This document shows, in pieces, positions 11,386 through 22,793 of a stretch of DNA of 64,000 bases (the stretch's first letter is position 1; each line of letters begins with the position of its first letter). The stretch comes from Flaccisagitta enflata. Its lineage: Eukaryota > Chaetognatha > Sagittoidea > Aphragmophora. The stretch is from positions 89,404,001 through 89,468,000 of the forward strand of contig OZ231127.1 in the NCBI GenBank assembly GCA_965153355.1. The letters are read 5' to 3'. The notes under the pieces are model-generated. The model worked only from the letters and a program-made list of their open reading frames with translations, did no database searches and had not been told where the DNA came from. The position numbers and the translations under genes were made by a program.

Positions 11386-12902
11386 CTAGTAAATTACCAT
11401 ACATATAAAGCGATGGCGTATTGGAGCCTTTACCAAATACCATAATTTTAGTCTTTGAGGGATTATATGTTAAGCACCATGAGAAACCATAATCCTCACA
11501 CGTATTTAGTAAAAGTTGCATAGCAGATCGACATGGCGCCAGAAGAACAATATCGTCAGCATAAACAAGGCATGCTAAAAATACATCTGCAATGTGACAT
11601 CCATTTTTTTAAAGATCGTAATTTTACTATCAAGTCATCAATGTAAATAGAAAACAAATGGGGACTGAGCACGCCACCTTGACGAACTCCAGTAAAAACG
11701 CGAAATGATTCACTTAATGTTCCATTCCATTTCACAACACTAGTCATATTTGAGTACCAGTAAATTATAAGGTTCCGTATACAAAGCGGGACACCGCGTT
11801 TGATAAGTTTTATGTAGATACCATTGTGACAAACTTTGTCAAAACCTTTCGTGCAATCCAAAAACGCTGCAAAGACATTTGAACCACGGTTGGTAAAATA
11901 TTCGATACACTCATTCAGAGCATAAATTGCGTGAGAAGTAGAATGATTTTTCTTATATCCAAATTGTAACGAGTCTGTACCCAATAAATGTCCAATTTTC
12001 AATAGTAAGGCATGTTCAAACAGGTAAGAGAAAACTACACCAAGAGTTAAACCCCGATAGTTCTGCAAGTCTGAATGATTACCTTCACTGTCCTTAATCA
12101 ATGGAGAGATTACACCATTTAAGAATTCGTACGGAACATATGAGTGCTGTATCATGGCATTGAATAATAAATGGAGATGCCAGGCTAATTTGGGGGAACC
12201 ATAAATCAAATGCTCAGCTTTAACAAACGTCGCCGATGATTTCCCTAGTTTCAATTTGGACATGACGAGAAGCATTTCTGACCAAGAGAGATAAAGGTGA
12301 TCAATAGTATCATTGAAATGTTTATCAGAATAATCCTTGTAAAGCAAGTTAAATTCAGATAGCAATCTAGACGACTGCGGAGTATTATGGTCGGAGAAAA
12401 TGTTTTTAAAACTCGTTGCAAAGCAATTAGCAATATCACAATCGTCACTTAAACCATTTATTCGTGAAGTCTGACCGCCGCGGGAATAATTATAGTACTT
12501 AAAGGATTTCCAAAATTTGTGATGTTCACCATTTGACAAATCATCATTAAGATCATCAATTTTACTTTGTTCAAATGTGCATTTACTCTCCTTTAATCGT
12601 AATTTATATCGATAATAGGCATTCTTCTTTGCCTCAAATATGGGACCAACACGCGGACAACCACTTAGTTTCCAAAAATCGTGGGCAATTATAGAATCAT
12701 GTTTTAATGCATTAAGCTCATCACTCCAATAACCTTTTGTCGTTGTAGGTGTACTACGCGGTAATTGTAGATCAGCCATTTTAATACAATGAACTATGTC
12801 TGAATAATATTTTTCTATAGCAAAAATGTGATTTGTGTCATTAAACGCATATTGGCCATGTAAAATATGAGGAACGTGAATTTCATCAAGACAGGTCTCC
12901 AT
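11386..12902 (-). pseudogene. LINE reverse transcriptase domain
   Basis: Motifs in order are FLNGVISPLIKD, LQNYRGLTL, FAAFLDCTKGFDKV (motif A), GVRQGGVLSPHLFSIYIDDL (motif B region), YADDIVLLAP (motif C, after the frameshift) and then NPSKTKIMVF. Upstream is an HDFWKLSGCPRVG region typical of CR1-like ORF2 linkers. The frame shifts at a run of seven T (11604-11610), just before YADD. Without the frameshifts and insertion it would continue into 9364-9184. Confidence 0.87.
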
Positions 12903-12948
12903 GACTTTTTCGTAATTAATTTGGGTAGTTTCATCAATATTTTTCCAA

Positions 12949-13767
12949 TTAATAATGGTGGGAAGAGATTTTTTTTGGTTTGTTAATCGTGACTAAGTCA
13001 ATAGACAATTTAAGCCGTACAGGAAAATGATCCGAGAGAACATCACCAGAATCTAGAATAGAAACTTGATCTATAAAAGGAACAAGATCCTGACTAACAA
13101 AAATGTAATCTAACAATGAATAAGACCCTTGCTTTAAATTACATCTTGTATAAGTCGAGTTAGAATCAAACAAAGGCATACTGTCAAAGGTACAGTAAAG
13201 ATTTCTTGTATGAATGAAATTTCTAAGAATAGAAGAAAATTGATTATTACCACCGTAAAAGTTACAATTCATATCTCCCATAATGATAAATCTCGAATTT
13301 GGATTGTCGTTCATTACACAGTCAATAAATCCGATAGTATCAATGTACAAACTAGTTTGTGCAGTAATATCAGTAATGTTAAAGTAAGGCAAATAGCAAT
13401 TGATAATGAGAATAAAACCAATTGATGTGCTAATTTCTATGACAGTGACTCTTTCATGTATGTATTCAGTTTTTGGTTTTATAACAGAAGAAATACATTT
13501 ACTCCAGATAAAACCTGTGCCGCCAAAGGGTCTCCCATTCAAAATCCGTGATCCCATGCTAGACTTCATGGCACTTGTACCCCAGCCATCTAAATCAGAG
13601 TGAATTGTTTTTAAGATATTAACACCGGGGAATTTTTTAGTGGGGGGACGGAGCCAATGTTCTTGTAAGCCATATACAACATTTGAAAAAGAAGAACAGA
13701 TATCACGTACAAAATCCTTATTCCTTTCAAAACCATTGACATTATGACTTAGAATATCCAAAGGCAT
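12949..13767 (-). pseudogene. LINE APE-type endonuclease domain
   Basis: 272 codons carry the endonuclease landmarks: LSHNVNGF at the N-terminus, LQEHWL, INCYLPY, IIMGDMNCNF, SLLDYIFVS and LSDHFPVRLKL. In intact elements it is fused to the RT. Here an eight-base T run (12969-12976) shifts the frame, after which NWKNIDETTQINYEKVMETC leads into the RT frame. The family role is nicking of target DNA to prime reverse transcription. Confidence 0.88.
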
Positions 13768-13769
13768 TA

Positions 13770-14856
13770 TTAAGTACTAATAAGAGCAGCGTCTTGACCT
13801 GAATTTGGAGGCCGCGGCCGCCGGAAGCGTCGGAAGTGAATGCCTTCAGGCCAGGCATCCTGCTGATTGAGTGTGTCGAAGTCGAGTTTTTTGATAACAA
13901 CTTTGAAAGATTTAAAGAGCCGATGTTGCGTTGTATTTTCCTCAATGGAGATAACTTCGACGTTGTGTGACTCTATGTGACTCGTGATGTCCTCGGAGGT
14001 TGCCGACATGCCAACGCGCCCAACATAACATTCGACAGTTAGAGGGACGCCAACGAAGGATATGACACCGCTGCTGGGCTTTTTTCCTATGACGACGTTC
14101 CGATGTCTGTCGCGATTCTTTTTTACACGATTTTCTGTCGCTGCTTCAATTTGCTTGCCGAATCTCCTCCCATTCCCTGGGGGAGGACCGCCGGCGGCTT
14201 TTTTTCGCGTACAGATTGGCGCTGCGAAGTGCGTCAGACAGCGCCTCCTGCGTGATGCCGGATGATGACGCAGTTGCTGCAGCTATCCCCGATGCTGCAG
14301 CTATGGAAGGCGTTGTTGCAGTCCCGCCCACCACGGTCGTAGCTGCAGTCGTTGCGGCAGTCATGATTGCTGCGCCAGGTGATGCTGTTGATGCCAATGG
14401 TGCTGCAGCTCGTAAGTCGGCTGCTGCAGCTGGAGGAAGAAAGACCGATGGATCGTCAGGTGAAGCAGATGGGACGGTCCCAGATGGAGTCTCATTTGAA
14501 CTGCACGCAGAAGATGTTGACAATTTCTTTTCAAGATTGCTGATCTGCGTCCTCATTTCAACAATCATGTGCAAGACTTGGTTGAGAGAAGCGTTTCCGT
14601 CGCTGATGTGAGGGATTTTTGCGAAGTTAGCGGAAACAAATGCAGGCAGCGTGACGCCGTCGTTGTCGCATTTGTTCATGGCGTTAATGATATCCTCCAA
14701 ATTCATCTTAGAAGGATTTTCACCGGATTTTCCGCGTCGAGGCACAAATCTTAGACCATCACGTTCGCCGATCGCGTTGAACAGCGCCTTTTTCGCGTCG
14801 AGAACATCGTCGGGCGTGTAAAAAGCATCGCAAACGGAGACCACGTCATATATCAT
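13770..14856 (-). pseudogene. LINE ORF1 (two frames)
   Basis: The first frame (14856-14146) has a short coiled coil (VLHMIVEMRTQISNLEKKL) and an Ala/Thr-rich linker. A frameshift near 14170 leads to VKKNRDRHRNVVIGKK and then to 14009-13770, which ends FKSFKVVIKKLDFDTL..WPEGIHFRRF, the usual C-terminal fold of CR1/L2 ORF1 proteins. The apparent start Met lies in satellite, so the true N-terminus is missing. Confidence 0.78.
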
Positions 14857-14951
14857 ATATCAATATATACATTATGTATATTATATATCATATATATCAT
14901 ATCATACATATCATATACATCATATATATCATATCATACATATCATATACA
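14846..14951. repeat. ATATC satellite, middle block
   Basis: Same units as 8160-8425, adjoining the LINE 5' end and interrupted at 14952 by a TIR element. Confidence 0.9.
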
Positions 14952-15203
14952 CTGAGCCGGATTAAGCTACCGCGGGGCCTAAGGCTTGAGAGCTACCGCG
15001 GGGCCCCCTAGCCCCTTCCTTCATTCCCCCCTCCCCGGCTTACTGTCATCCACTTTCTACCTTTCTAGTGGATATTAGCTTGAAAGGCATATATCTTTCT
15101 AAGCTAATAAACCTAATTGAAAAAAAAAAGATTATATGTTGAAAGAAATTTTTTTGATAGAAAATTAAAACAAAAGCAGAAAAAAAGTTTCTTTCTCCCT
15201 TTT

Positions 15204-15263
<60 letters not shown>

Positions 15264-15451
15264 TCCTTTTAACTTTTTTCTTTCTTTTTTTTTCCTTCTT
15301 TCTTTGTGCTTTCCCCCCCTTTTCTTTCCCTTTTCTCTTCTCTCATTTTCCCCTTCCCTTTTTTTATAGAAGCTAGGCTGTACCGCGGGGCCCCCCTTAC
15401 CGCGGGGCCTAAGGCTTAAGCCTTATAAGCCTAATGGGTGATCCGGCTCAG
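14952..15451. mobile_element. TIR element CTGAGCCGGAT, 8 bp TSD
   Basis: The 500 bp element begins CTGAGCCGGAT and ends ATCCGGCTCAG, flanked by CATATACA on both sides (14944-14951 and 15452-15459). An 8 bp duplication fits the hAT superfamily, but the satellite target makes chance repetition possible. The interior has four TACCGCGGGGCC motifs near the ends and a (CTTT)n tract at 15206-15264. No transposase is present. Confidence 0.72.
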
Positions 15452-15533
15452 CATATACATCATATGTATCATATCATATATATCATATATATCATATCAT
15501 ATATATCATATATATCATATCATATATATCATA
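15452..15533. repeat. ATATC satellite, right block
   Basis: Continuation of the satellite beyond the TIR element. Confidence 0.9.
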
Positions 15534-15554
15534 AATGATACTAATATAATCAGC

Positions 15555-15935
15555 ATCGGTTAGGTCTTATAGAGCTGGGGATAGGTCGGATAGGTCTGTT
15601 GATAGGTCGGATAGGTCTTAGGATGGGTGTGATAGAGCTGGAGATAGGTCTGATAGAGCTCGGGATAGGTCTGATAGAGCTGGTGATAGGTCTGACTGAG
15701 CTCGGGATAGGTCTGATAGAGCTCGGGAAAGGTCTGATAGAGCTCGGGAGAGGCCTGATAGAGCTCGGGATAGGTCGTAAAGAACTAGGAATGGTCTGAT
15801 TGAGCTAGGGATAGGTCTGATGGAGCTAGGGATAGCTATGGATTAATAACGCCCGGCGGGATGGGTCTGATAGAGCTAGGAATGGTCTGATAGAGCTAGG
15901 GATAGGTCTGATGGAGCAAGGGATAGCTATGAATC
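15555..15935 (+). repeat. GATAGGTCTGATAGAGCT minisatellite
   Basis: About 17 units of 18-22 bp (GGATAGGTCTGATAGAGCTC and variants) lie inside the interrupted hairpin-VNTR element, just before its 3' end. Confidence 0.9.
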
Positions 15936-15980
15936 AATAACGCTCGGCGCATCGTCTTGGCCCGTGTATCCGGCCTTGTT

Positions 15981-16151
15981 TTAATACTGTAAGTCGTTCC
16001 AGTCATTCTAAGTCATTCAAAATCATTCTAAGTCACTAAGTCAATTCATTCATTTTGAGTCATTTTAAGTCATCTTGAGTCATTAAAAGTCAACTTAAGT
16101 CATCTTAAGTTATTTATGTCCCGCATGCGACGTATAGGTGCTGGCCTTGTT
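15981..16151 (+). repeat. AAGTCATT repeats with CTTGTT-type end
   Basis: Degenerate 10-11 bp units of AAGTCATTCT end in CCGCATGCGACGTATAGGTG and GGCCTTGTT (to 16151). The same block stands at 38425-38566, in the same position relative to the duplicated flank. Confidence 0.8.
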
Positions 16152-16424
16152 TTAAGAGCTATCAAAGCAAAGCCGTAACTTAACTCCCACTATGCGAGTG
16201 TGTGTTCAGGCGATGCTATTTTTGAACCATCGTTATTCACGGAACTGTTGTTAAGCGGCAATCTCTTTGACGAAGGCTGAGACTGGGAGTGACTGGATCT
16301 GGAGATCAATCTGACTCTTAGGCTCGCGATGAGCAATACCCATTTCCTGCCTCTCACAGAATTTAAGTGGACGGCCTTTTGGCGACAAGAAACTTGCCCA
16401 TCTGTCTCTTTTTCTGTCTCTGTA

Positions 16425-16526
<102 letters not shown>

Positions 16527-17241
16527 GGTACGAAAAAGTGCCCAAGCACGCAAGCATTGCTTGTAGGCAGCAAGCAAATTTTGTAGGCAGGGACATAGGG
16601 GAAAAAGTCAAATAAAATAAAAACCAATAAACAATTGACACAGGGTCACAAACTGGGACTTACAACATTGTTGCAGATGTGGGCAGGAGCATCAAACATC
16701 CACACATCAAGCACCCACACATAAATATACTCAAAAAGTATTTAAAACACTTATTTTTTCTTTTTTTGACTTGATCTATTAAACCGACGGGAGGATGGAC
16801 TCACAAAGCCTCCAATAAAGTTGCATGTCCGCAACTAATAAATAAAATTTGTTTAATAAAAATCAAAACAAAACACCAGTAAAAATTTATAAGACTAAAC
16901 TGTTTAGTAATTCTTTTGTAGGCAAGATCTGGTAAGAAAACATTTCTTGTAGGCAGCTAAAAATTTTGTCGGACCCTGCTCTCTTTCTCATTCTCATATG
17001 TAAGCACACTTTTATCAAGATAACTTAGTTTTCTGCTTTTTTCCTTCCATCCTCACGGTCCATTTACTGATGTCATCACTGGTCAAAGAGTTGCAAACTT
17101 GAGCGACGGAGTCACATACTTGATCCATAAATGTCAAATAGTGTCAACGTTGCGCGAGTAAGCAAGCGCATGATTATGCGCCTGCGTTCTTTGCGCCAAC
17201 TTTGTCCACATGAAATTGTAATTTCAAAAGTCTCATTTTTT

Positions 17242-17598
17242 GATGCGTCCGTCAGGAACGCATCCCTATAAGGGGATCTGTACGTCCGTCCGTCTGTCCG
17301 TCTGTCCGTCCGTGTCCGTCCGTCCGTCCGTCCGTCCGTCCGTCCGTCCATCCGTCCGTCCGTCCGTCCGTCCCTCCGTCCGTCTGTTACGCCTGTGCAA
17401 AAACCGTTTTTTTCGGCTGTTTATGGCCACGGTGAGATCCTATACTGAAATAAATGATCAACCAACGTGTTTTGAGAGCCTCCTTTACTACTCAGTCGTA
17501 TTTCCCGTCTGTTTGTCTATCTGTCTCTACATATATGTCACATGATCAATACACGTTGCGACACAATCCGGACGCATCGTTGCCCGGTCGGGCTTGTT
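17242..17598 (+). mobile_element. Hairpin-VNTR element, copy 4
   Basis: GATGCGT (17242-17248) pairs with ACGCATC (17258-17264). CTATAAGGGGATCTG and a GTCC array (17283-17385) follow. ACGCATC appears again at 17572-17578, just before the 3' hairpin GCCC-ggtc-GGGC (17582-17593) and TTGTT. The 7-base word is the same at all three sites and differs from the words in other copies. Confidence 0.82.
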
Positions 17599-18157
17599 CA
17601 TATCATTATTACTTTTTCTATCCTTTCACAAGTTGAACACAAATTTCCTTTTATTTTAAAAAAAGACGACGTGCATCTTTTTACCATTATTCATTCAACC
17701 AAAAAGTGAATGATATTTGATTATTTACACTTTTTTTATCTTCTCAAGCGCACCATGTGTATGTGTGTTTGTCACTCGGGTGGTTCGATTGATGCTGAAT
17801 CTTCAGCTGAGTAGAATGATTCGAGTCACTCACTAGAAAGCGCGGACCTGCTTTCATCCACAAGATCAATCAGATGACAGCTAACGAGATGACAGCCAAG
17901 TGGTCAAATGGAAATGATAAATGGTCGCGGAGGGAAGGACCGCGACGTCAAAGCGTTTCTCTTCTTTTGCTTATTCATCCATTTTGTCGCGTTCCTTCGA
18001 GTCTGTATGTCACAAAGTACTTGTCTGTCCATCCGTCTCGCTGTCCCTCAAGTTTTCCTCCGATTCCTAGTTTCCTCGTCACTGCTCCATCTCATCTAAG
18101 TATGAAAACTCTTGAATTATTCATGCGCCTAGATTGAACTGAGATTGGACTACATAT

Positions 18158-18721
18158 GTCGGGGTGCAAACGAAGACAAAATTTGACTTTCAGTCACAAT
18201 AAATTGTTATATATAGTTTTCCTAATTAGTGACAAGTTTTGAAATAAAAAATTTTGCACTCCTGATTTTTTTAAGAATAAAAAAAATTATTACAATATAA
18301 AAAGTGTCTATTATATGTTCATAAAGACCAAAGTAATTCAATAAAACATAAAAATTTTGCCCAATAATGAGAGGAAACGTTCAGAAAGTTGTTGGGTAAA
18401 ATTATAATTCTGCTTCTGAATGAAAAAATTTGCATTTCCAAACACATGGCCCTTATCTTATGAGTCTTTAGAAAGACGCCATGTTTTTGAAGATTACATT
18501 TTTTGAATCTCTATGCAAAGTTATAATTTTACCCAAGACATGTCAGATTGTAAAGTAAAATTTTCCTTGAAAACTTCCTTTTTTTGGACGTTTATTTCTA
18601 CATTTCACAGTTACTTTGGACACACATTTTTCTTAGATAAAATATACACATTTACAACGTTTATTATATCAAATTTTACAACGTTTATTATATCAAATTT
18701 TGTCTTCAATTGCACCCCGAC
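18158..18721. mobile_element. Foldback element with GTCGGGGTGCAA ends
   Basis: The terminal inverted repeat is GTCGGGGTGCAA..GAAGACAAAATTT at the left and its complement at 18692-18721. A second inverted pair inside (GGGTAAAATTATAA near 18395 and TTATAATTTTACCC near 18520) shows that the arms are long. The length is 564 bp, non-coding. Confidence 0.75.
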
Positions 18722-18756
18722 GTATACCGACATGGATGTCATTCCATTCTTCCTTT

Positions 18757-19020
18757 TGGGCAGCGGCATCGAATGGGCCAATGACCTATGCTTTCACACA
18801 CATGGTGAATTTCTCCTTCTCCTCCTTCTGTCCACCCCTTTGAGGTTCTACTGTCAGCCTCTAAGCTCAAATATCAGACCCGATGCTCAAATCCCAGCCT
18901 CAAGGCTCAAATGCTAACTAGCCGTAAGGCTCAAATCCCAACTACGAGGCTCAAATGCTAATCCCAGCCTCAAAGCTCAAATTCCATTCTGGAGGCTCAA
19001 GTCCAAACCACAGCCGAAAG
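18757..19020 (+). mobile_element. GGGCAGCGGC-family element, copy 3 (left arm only)
   Basis: It starts GGGCAGCGGCATCGAATGGG, continues with CAATGACCTATGCTTTCACA as in copy 4, then 17-20 bp units of AGGCTCAAATCCCAGCCTCA. No inverted right arm is present. Confidence 0.7.
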
Positions 19021-19916
19021 GCGCCATTCCGTTCTTCTATCATTCGCCTCTTTTACTTCTTTTGCTTCCATCCTTTGCAATTTGCACCACCTGTCTAGTC
19101 TTTGACTCCTTTGAGCTCATCTTCCTGACTCAGCTTTTCATTTTCTGCTTCATTGCACACTCTTCTCCTCGTCTTCCTCCTCCCTCCTCTACTCCCTCAA
19201 TCCCTTTCCCTCATCCTCCTTTTTCTTTCCACGTTTTATCTCCTTTTCCAGTTGTGTAGTGTGTATACCATAAAGATCAGAAGGATATTCCCCTTATCTT
19301 ATCCAGAAAATAGGAAAAAACATGAAATTCTGTAAGACGAATTTCCTGCCAATCCCATAAATACCAAATATGATGAGTCTATTGGAAAAACTAGATTGCA
19401 AGTAGCAAGTTGTAACAGCGACTTATGCGAAAATATATGAACGAGATGGTGATGATACAGCACAGATCCAATCTCAAAGACTATGTTTAAGGCTTTAACT
19501 CCTTTACCGCGCAATCTTAAATTAACTTCCTCTTAATACTCAAATATGATAAGAATGCAAACATTCTCTGAAACTTTAGTCCTGGAAACTGTCATATCGT
19601 CCCTGGGGCGCTATTTTGAGCACAACTACAAGTACTTTTCTTACATATGTAGTAGCATAGTTATTCGCTGTATATAGGGTGTAGGGAAGGAAACCCCGTC
19701 CAGATCGTCCTTATGCTTGCCAATAAATACCTGTTCTCTCTCTCTCAAAGACCCACATTGATGATGTCTAACATTTCAAAACTTAAGTGGAAGGATCTCA
19801 GAATGAACGCACCTTCATTAGTATTCATAAAAGAGGGCGTCTGCCGTCACTTTCCGTCTGATGTGCTTACGATGTACATCAACAATGTTTACACAAACAA
19901 TGTTTGGCGAAGTATT

Positions 19917-19917
<1 letters not shown>

Positions 19918-19955
<38 letters not shown>

Positions 19956-20092
19956 CAGACAGACACAGACTGACACAGACAGACACTGACCGACACAGAC
20001 AGATACAGACAGACACAGACAGACACAGACAGACACAGACAGACACAGACAGACACAGACAGACACAGACAGACACAGACAGACACAGACAG
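19918..20092 (+). repeat. (GA)n followed by CAGACACAGA repeats
   Basis: A short GA tract passes into 12 bp units of CAGACACAGACA. Confidence 0.95.
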
Positions 20093-20381
20093 AGAAAGTC
20101 AAAAAGTGAGATAGAAAAGGAAACAAGTGGAAAACATGTGATATGGAATGTTGATAGAAATTCCAATGAATTGCCATTAGCATATCCATAAGTGTATAGC
20201 GCGTAATATCAAAGGGCCGTTGACAAGCAGTTTTGATTCCGACAGAGTTTTAAGCCCGACAGGGTTCATTATTCAATTCAGTCTTCTCCAATCTTAAATC
20301 ACATTCTCATATAAAATACGACAGCCAAATTTGATAGAAAGACACACATTCTCTCTCTTCTTTCCCCAAAGTATGCTTTTT

Positions 20382-20545
20382 AGTCGCGGACATGGGACTC
20401 TATAAGCCACTTTTCAGTCCGTCAGTCCGTCGGTCTGTCCGTCGGTCGGTCTGTCCGTCGGTCGGTCCGTAACAAAGTCACTTTTTAGGTTTTCCGCTCC
20501 TGCCGACCCATCCGCGACTAATTCTGCCGTGTATACGGCCTTGTC
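20382..20545 (+). mobile_element. Hairpin-VNTR element, copy 5
   Basis: The 5' word AGTCGCG (20382-20388) has a decayed local partner (ATGGGACT). The 3' word CGCGACT (20513-20519) is its exact complement. The core is GTCC/GTCG. The 3' hairpin is GCCGT-gtat-ACGGC (20526-20539) followed by CTTGT. Confidence 0.75.
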
Positions 20546-20883
20546 CTCTTCCTGTTTTACGGTTTCTTTCATTATTTTTCATTTTTTGCCTTCATTTTTT
20601 ACATGGGCTTAAGTCTGACAGGGGTGTAAGTCCGATAAATCTTCATGAGAAATTAGGAAGAATGAAGTCGTTCATGATCGGTGAAAAAGTGTCCAGTACA
20701 GTACAGTAGGAGACAATTACGTAGTAAGGATGACGTCATCCCTGATCAATGACAAAAGTGTTCACTAGCGGACCAGTGGCCATAAAGATGCGGGAACACA
20801 GAATTAGTTTTGAGTGATTGAGTTGGGGCAAAAGGAAATATAAACATGTCATAGAGAGACCAACCGGCAGGCCGACAGTGATG

Positions 20884-21107
20884 GGGCGTTTCTAGTCACA
20901 GATAATCGCGTTTTTAACGGGCCACTCGGTCGCTCACTACGTTTGTTCGTTCGAATTGCTTACTCAGCTCACTCGCTCACTATATTCACAGGCTCATTCA
21001 CTCACTTTGCTCACTCCCTTGTGGGACAGTTGAAATTTATGAATATGCATTCAAGCTGAAAATGCGTTCAACTGAAACAAACGCGTTTTTGGTCGTCACT
21101 AGAAATG
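20884..21107. mobile_element. Short TIR element GGCGTTTCTAGT, copy 1
   Basis: Left end GGCGTTTCTAGTCACAG and right end GTCGTCACTAGAAATG are inverted, each followed inward by an AACGCG motif. The interior holds GCTCACTCGCTCACT-type repeats. A full related copy lies inverted at 35299-35505. Confidence 0.65.
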
Positions 21108-21260
21108 TGATCTGCAGTTTGGCTGATGATGTCGATGGAGTAACCCTAGTCCACAACAACTTGCTCCATTCTTCACTCTCGTGGAGGAAAAACGCTAAGT
21201 GCGAATCAGTCGTTTATCCTTTTCATTACCCCTCCGATTTTTTTTCTTTTTGCTCCTCAG

Positions 21261-21342
21261 GCAGTGAATTTGCGGCTCCATCTACTGTTTCGGCGGGCGA
21301 AGCTGATGGCAAACTTCCTCACGGATTGGGTCCGCTGGCAAG
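21261..21342 (+). CDS. Host gene exon E
   Basis: The acceptor is GCTCCTCAG and the donor is GTAATT. It encodes (G)SEFAAPSTVSAGEADGK and then LPHGLGPLA, ending with AG of a split codon. It shares phase with exons D and F. Confidence 0.8.
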
Positions 21343-22793
21343 GTAATTCCGCTCTGTCATTTGCGTCTGTCCACTGCACCGATCCAGTTGTCTTTCTATT
21401 CCTCCATGTATGACTGTATGTCGCTATTTCTGTCTAATAGTCTAACTTCCACACGGATTGGGTCCTTTGGCAAAGTATTTCCACCGTGTCATTTGCGTCT
21501 GACCAACAATCCAGCTGTCTAGCTATTTATCTGTTTGCTATTATGTCGCTATTTCTGTGCACAGTCTGTCTGTTTCCTCCAACTTTCACATGGATTTGGT
21601 TCTTGGGCACGGTGTTTTCAATTCGCAGTGTCATTTTTAAGGGGTTGCAATGTTTACAGTAGTTGCTTTCATCTATCATCATTGTGCAATGTACGAGGAT
21701 TTTTTTTTGGCACACCTTTTATAGAAGCTCTGACATTCAGTCTGTTGGTCCATTTGTCCGTCCGTCCGTCCGTCATGCTAAGTTGAGAATTGTTTAAAGA
21801 AATCAAAATCACGTCAAGATGTAAGCGCTTTCCATATCATCACCATTTCGGCTTTCACCCTTTTTACTATGAAAACATTACCCTTACAATAACGAGTCGT
21901 TATTAACAACCATCGTTATCAACGACCATAACAATGACGACAAAAGCAATGACAAAATGATGACAAAAGCAACAACAAAGCCTGTCACTTTTTTATCTAT
22001 TATGATATCTAATTTTACAGTTGAATCCCGCTCTACTGAATTTCAAGGGACTAACGACTTCTATTTGTCATAGGTGGAATCCTATATTTAGTTTAGTTAA
22101 TTGAAGGCAAGATGAATTTGCATCCATCAGTGGTGGGTCTGTTAGAGTTTCACTGCATGTCTATATAAACATTTCACTGCATATCTATATAAACATAGCC
22201 ATGCAGAAACCTCTAGCTTTTTAGTCTCAAGCTGACAACTCTATTGATAGGTTTGTAGGTTGTTCAGTTCTTTGGTTTGTCAGTCCGTCAGTTTGTACGT
22301 CAGTCCGTCCTTAAGTCTGTCATAAATGTTATTCACAATTCCGCTCCTGCCCAAACACATATAACTTCTGTGGTGTCCTTGATTCAGTTAAGAATTGGCA
22401 ACCAATCAAAGTAACTTATGTTACCACTCTGAGATCTAAGTTCTAAGAAATATCTACTGTTGAAGGTTTTTCTCTATCGCTTGCAATAGTCTTATGGCTA
22501 TCAATTCATACGGACCGGGATCTGACTAAGTAATTATTCTATTTTCTTTATCACTGCGTATCTAACCTTCTTTAGAACGAGAGCTCGCGGGCAGTTTTAA
22601 AGAAGCATATACCTGTTTAAGACAGATGAATGAATTGATCTTCGTTTTTGTTTACGTACTTTAAGTCAGTTTGCAAATCATCAGAGAAAAAAATTGTGTG
22701 AATCAAAGAAGAATAGCATGTGCTGCTACATTTTCAATGAAGGAAAATTCACCAATCTGTTTTGAGTTCAGAATTCAGAGTGTGATTCAAATG

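Larger units (their letters stand above)
8440..14849 (-). mobile_element. CR1/L2-like LINE, broken and nested
   Basis: On the minus strand the order is ORF1 (14856-13770), APE-type endonuclease (13767-12949), reverse transcriptase (12902 onward) and the RT C-terminus (9378-9184 and 8742-8512). The 3' end has AATAAA and then the ATATGAT satellite. Homopolymer frameshifts occur at 12969-12976 and 11604-11610, and another near 14170 in ORF1. A Naiad fragment (9365-11385) and a small TIR element (about 8745-9183) interrupt the RT. The 5' end runs directly into satellite, so the copy is probably 5'-truncated. Clade assignment rests on the ORF1 style and RT motifs only. Confidence 0.85.
8027..15980 (+). 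mobile_element. Hairpin-VNTR element interrupted by 6.5 kb of insertions
   Basis: The 5' end is AGATGCG (8027-8033) followed by GTCC units. The 3' end is CGCATC (15948-15953) and GGCC-cgtgtatcc-GGCC (15959-15975) followed by TTGTT. The matching 5' and 3' words suggest that these are two ends of one copy. Between them lie the ATATC satellite, the LINE, a TIR element and a GATAGGTCTGATAGAGCT minisatellite. The pairing of the two ends is inference. Confidence 0.5.
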
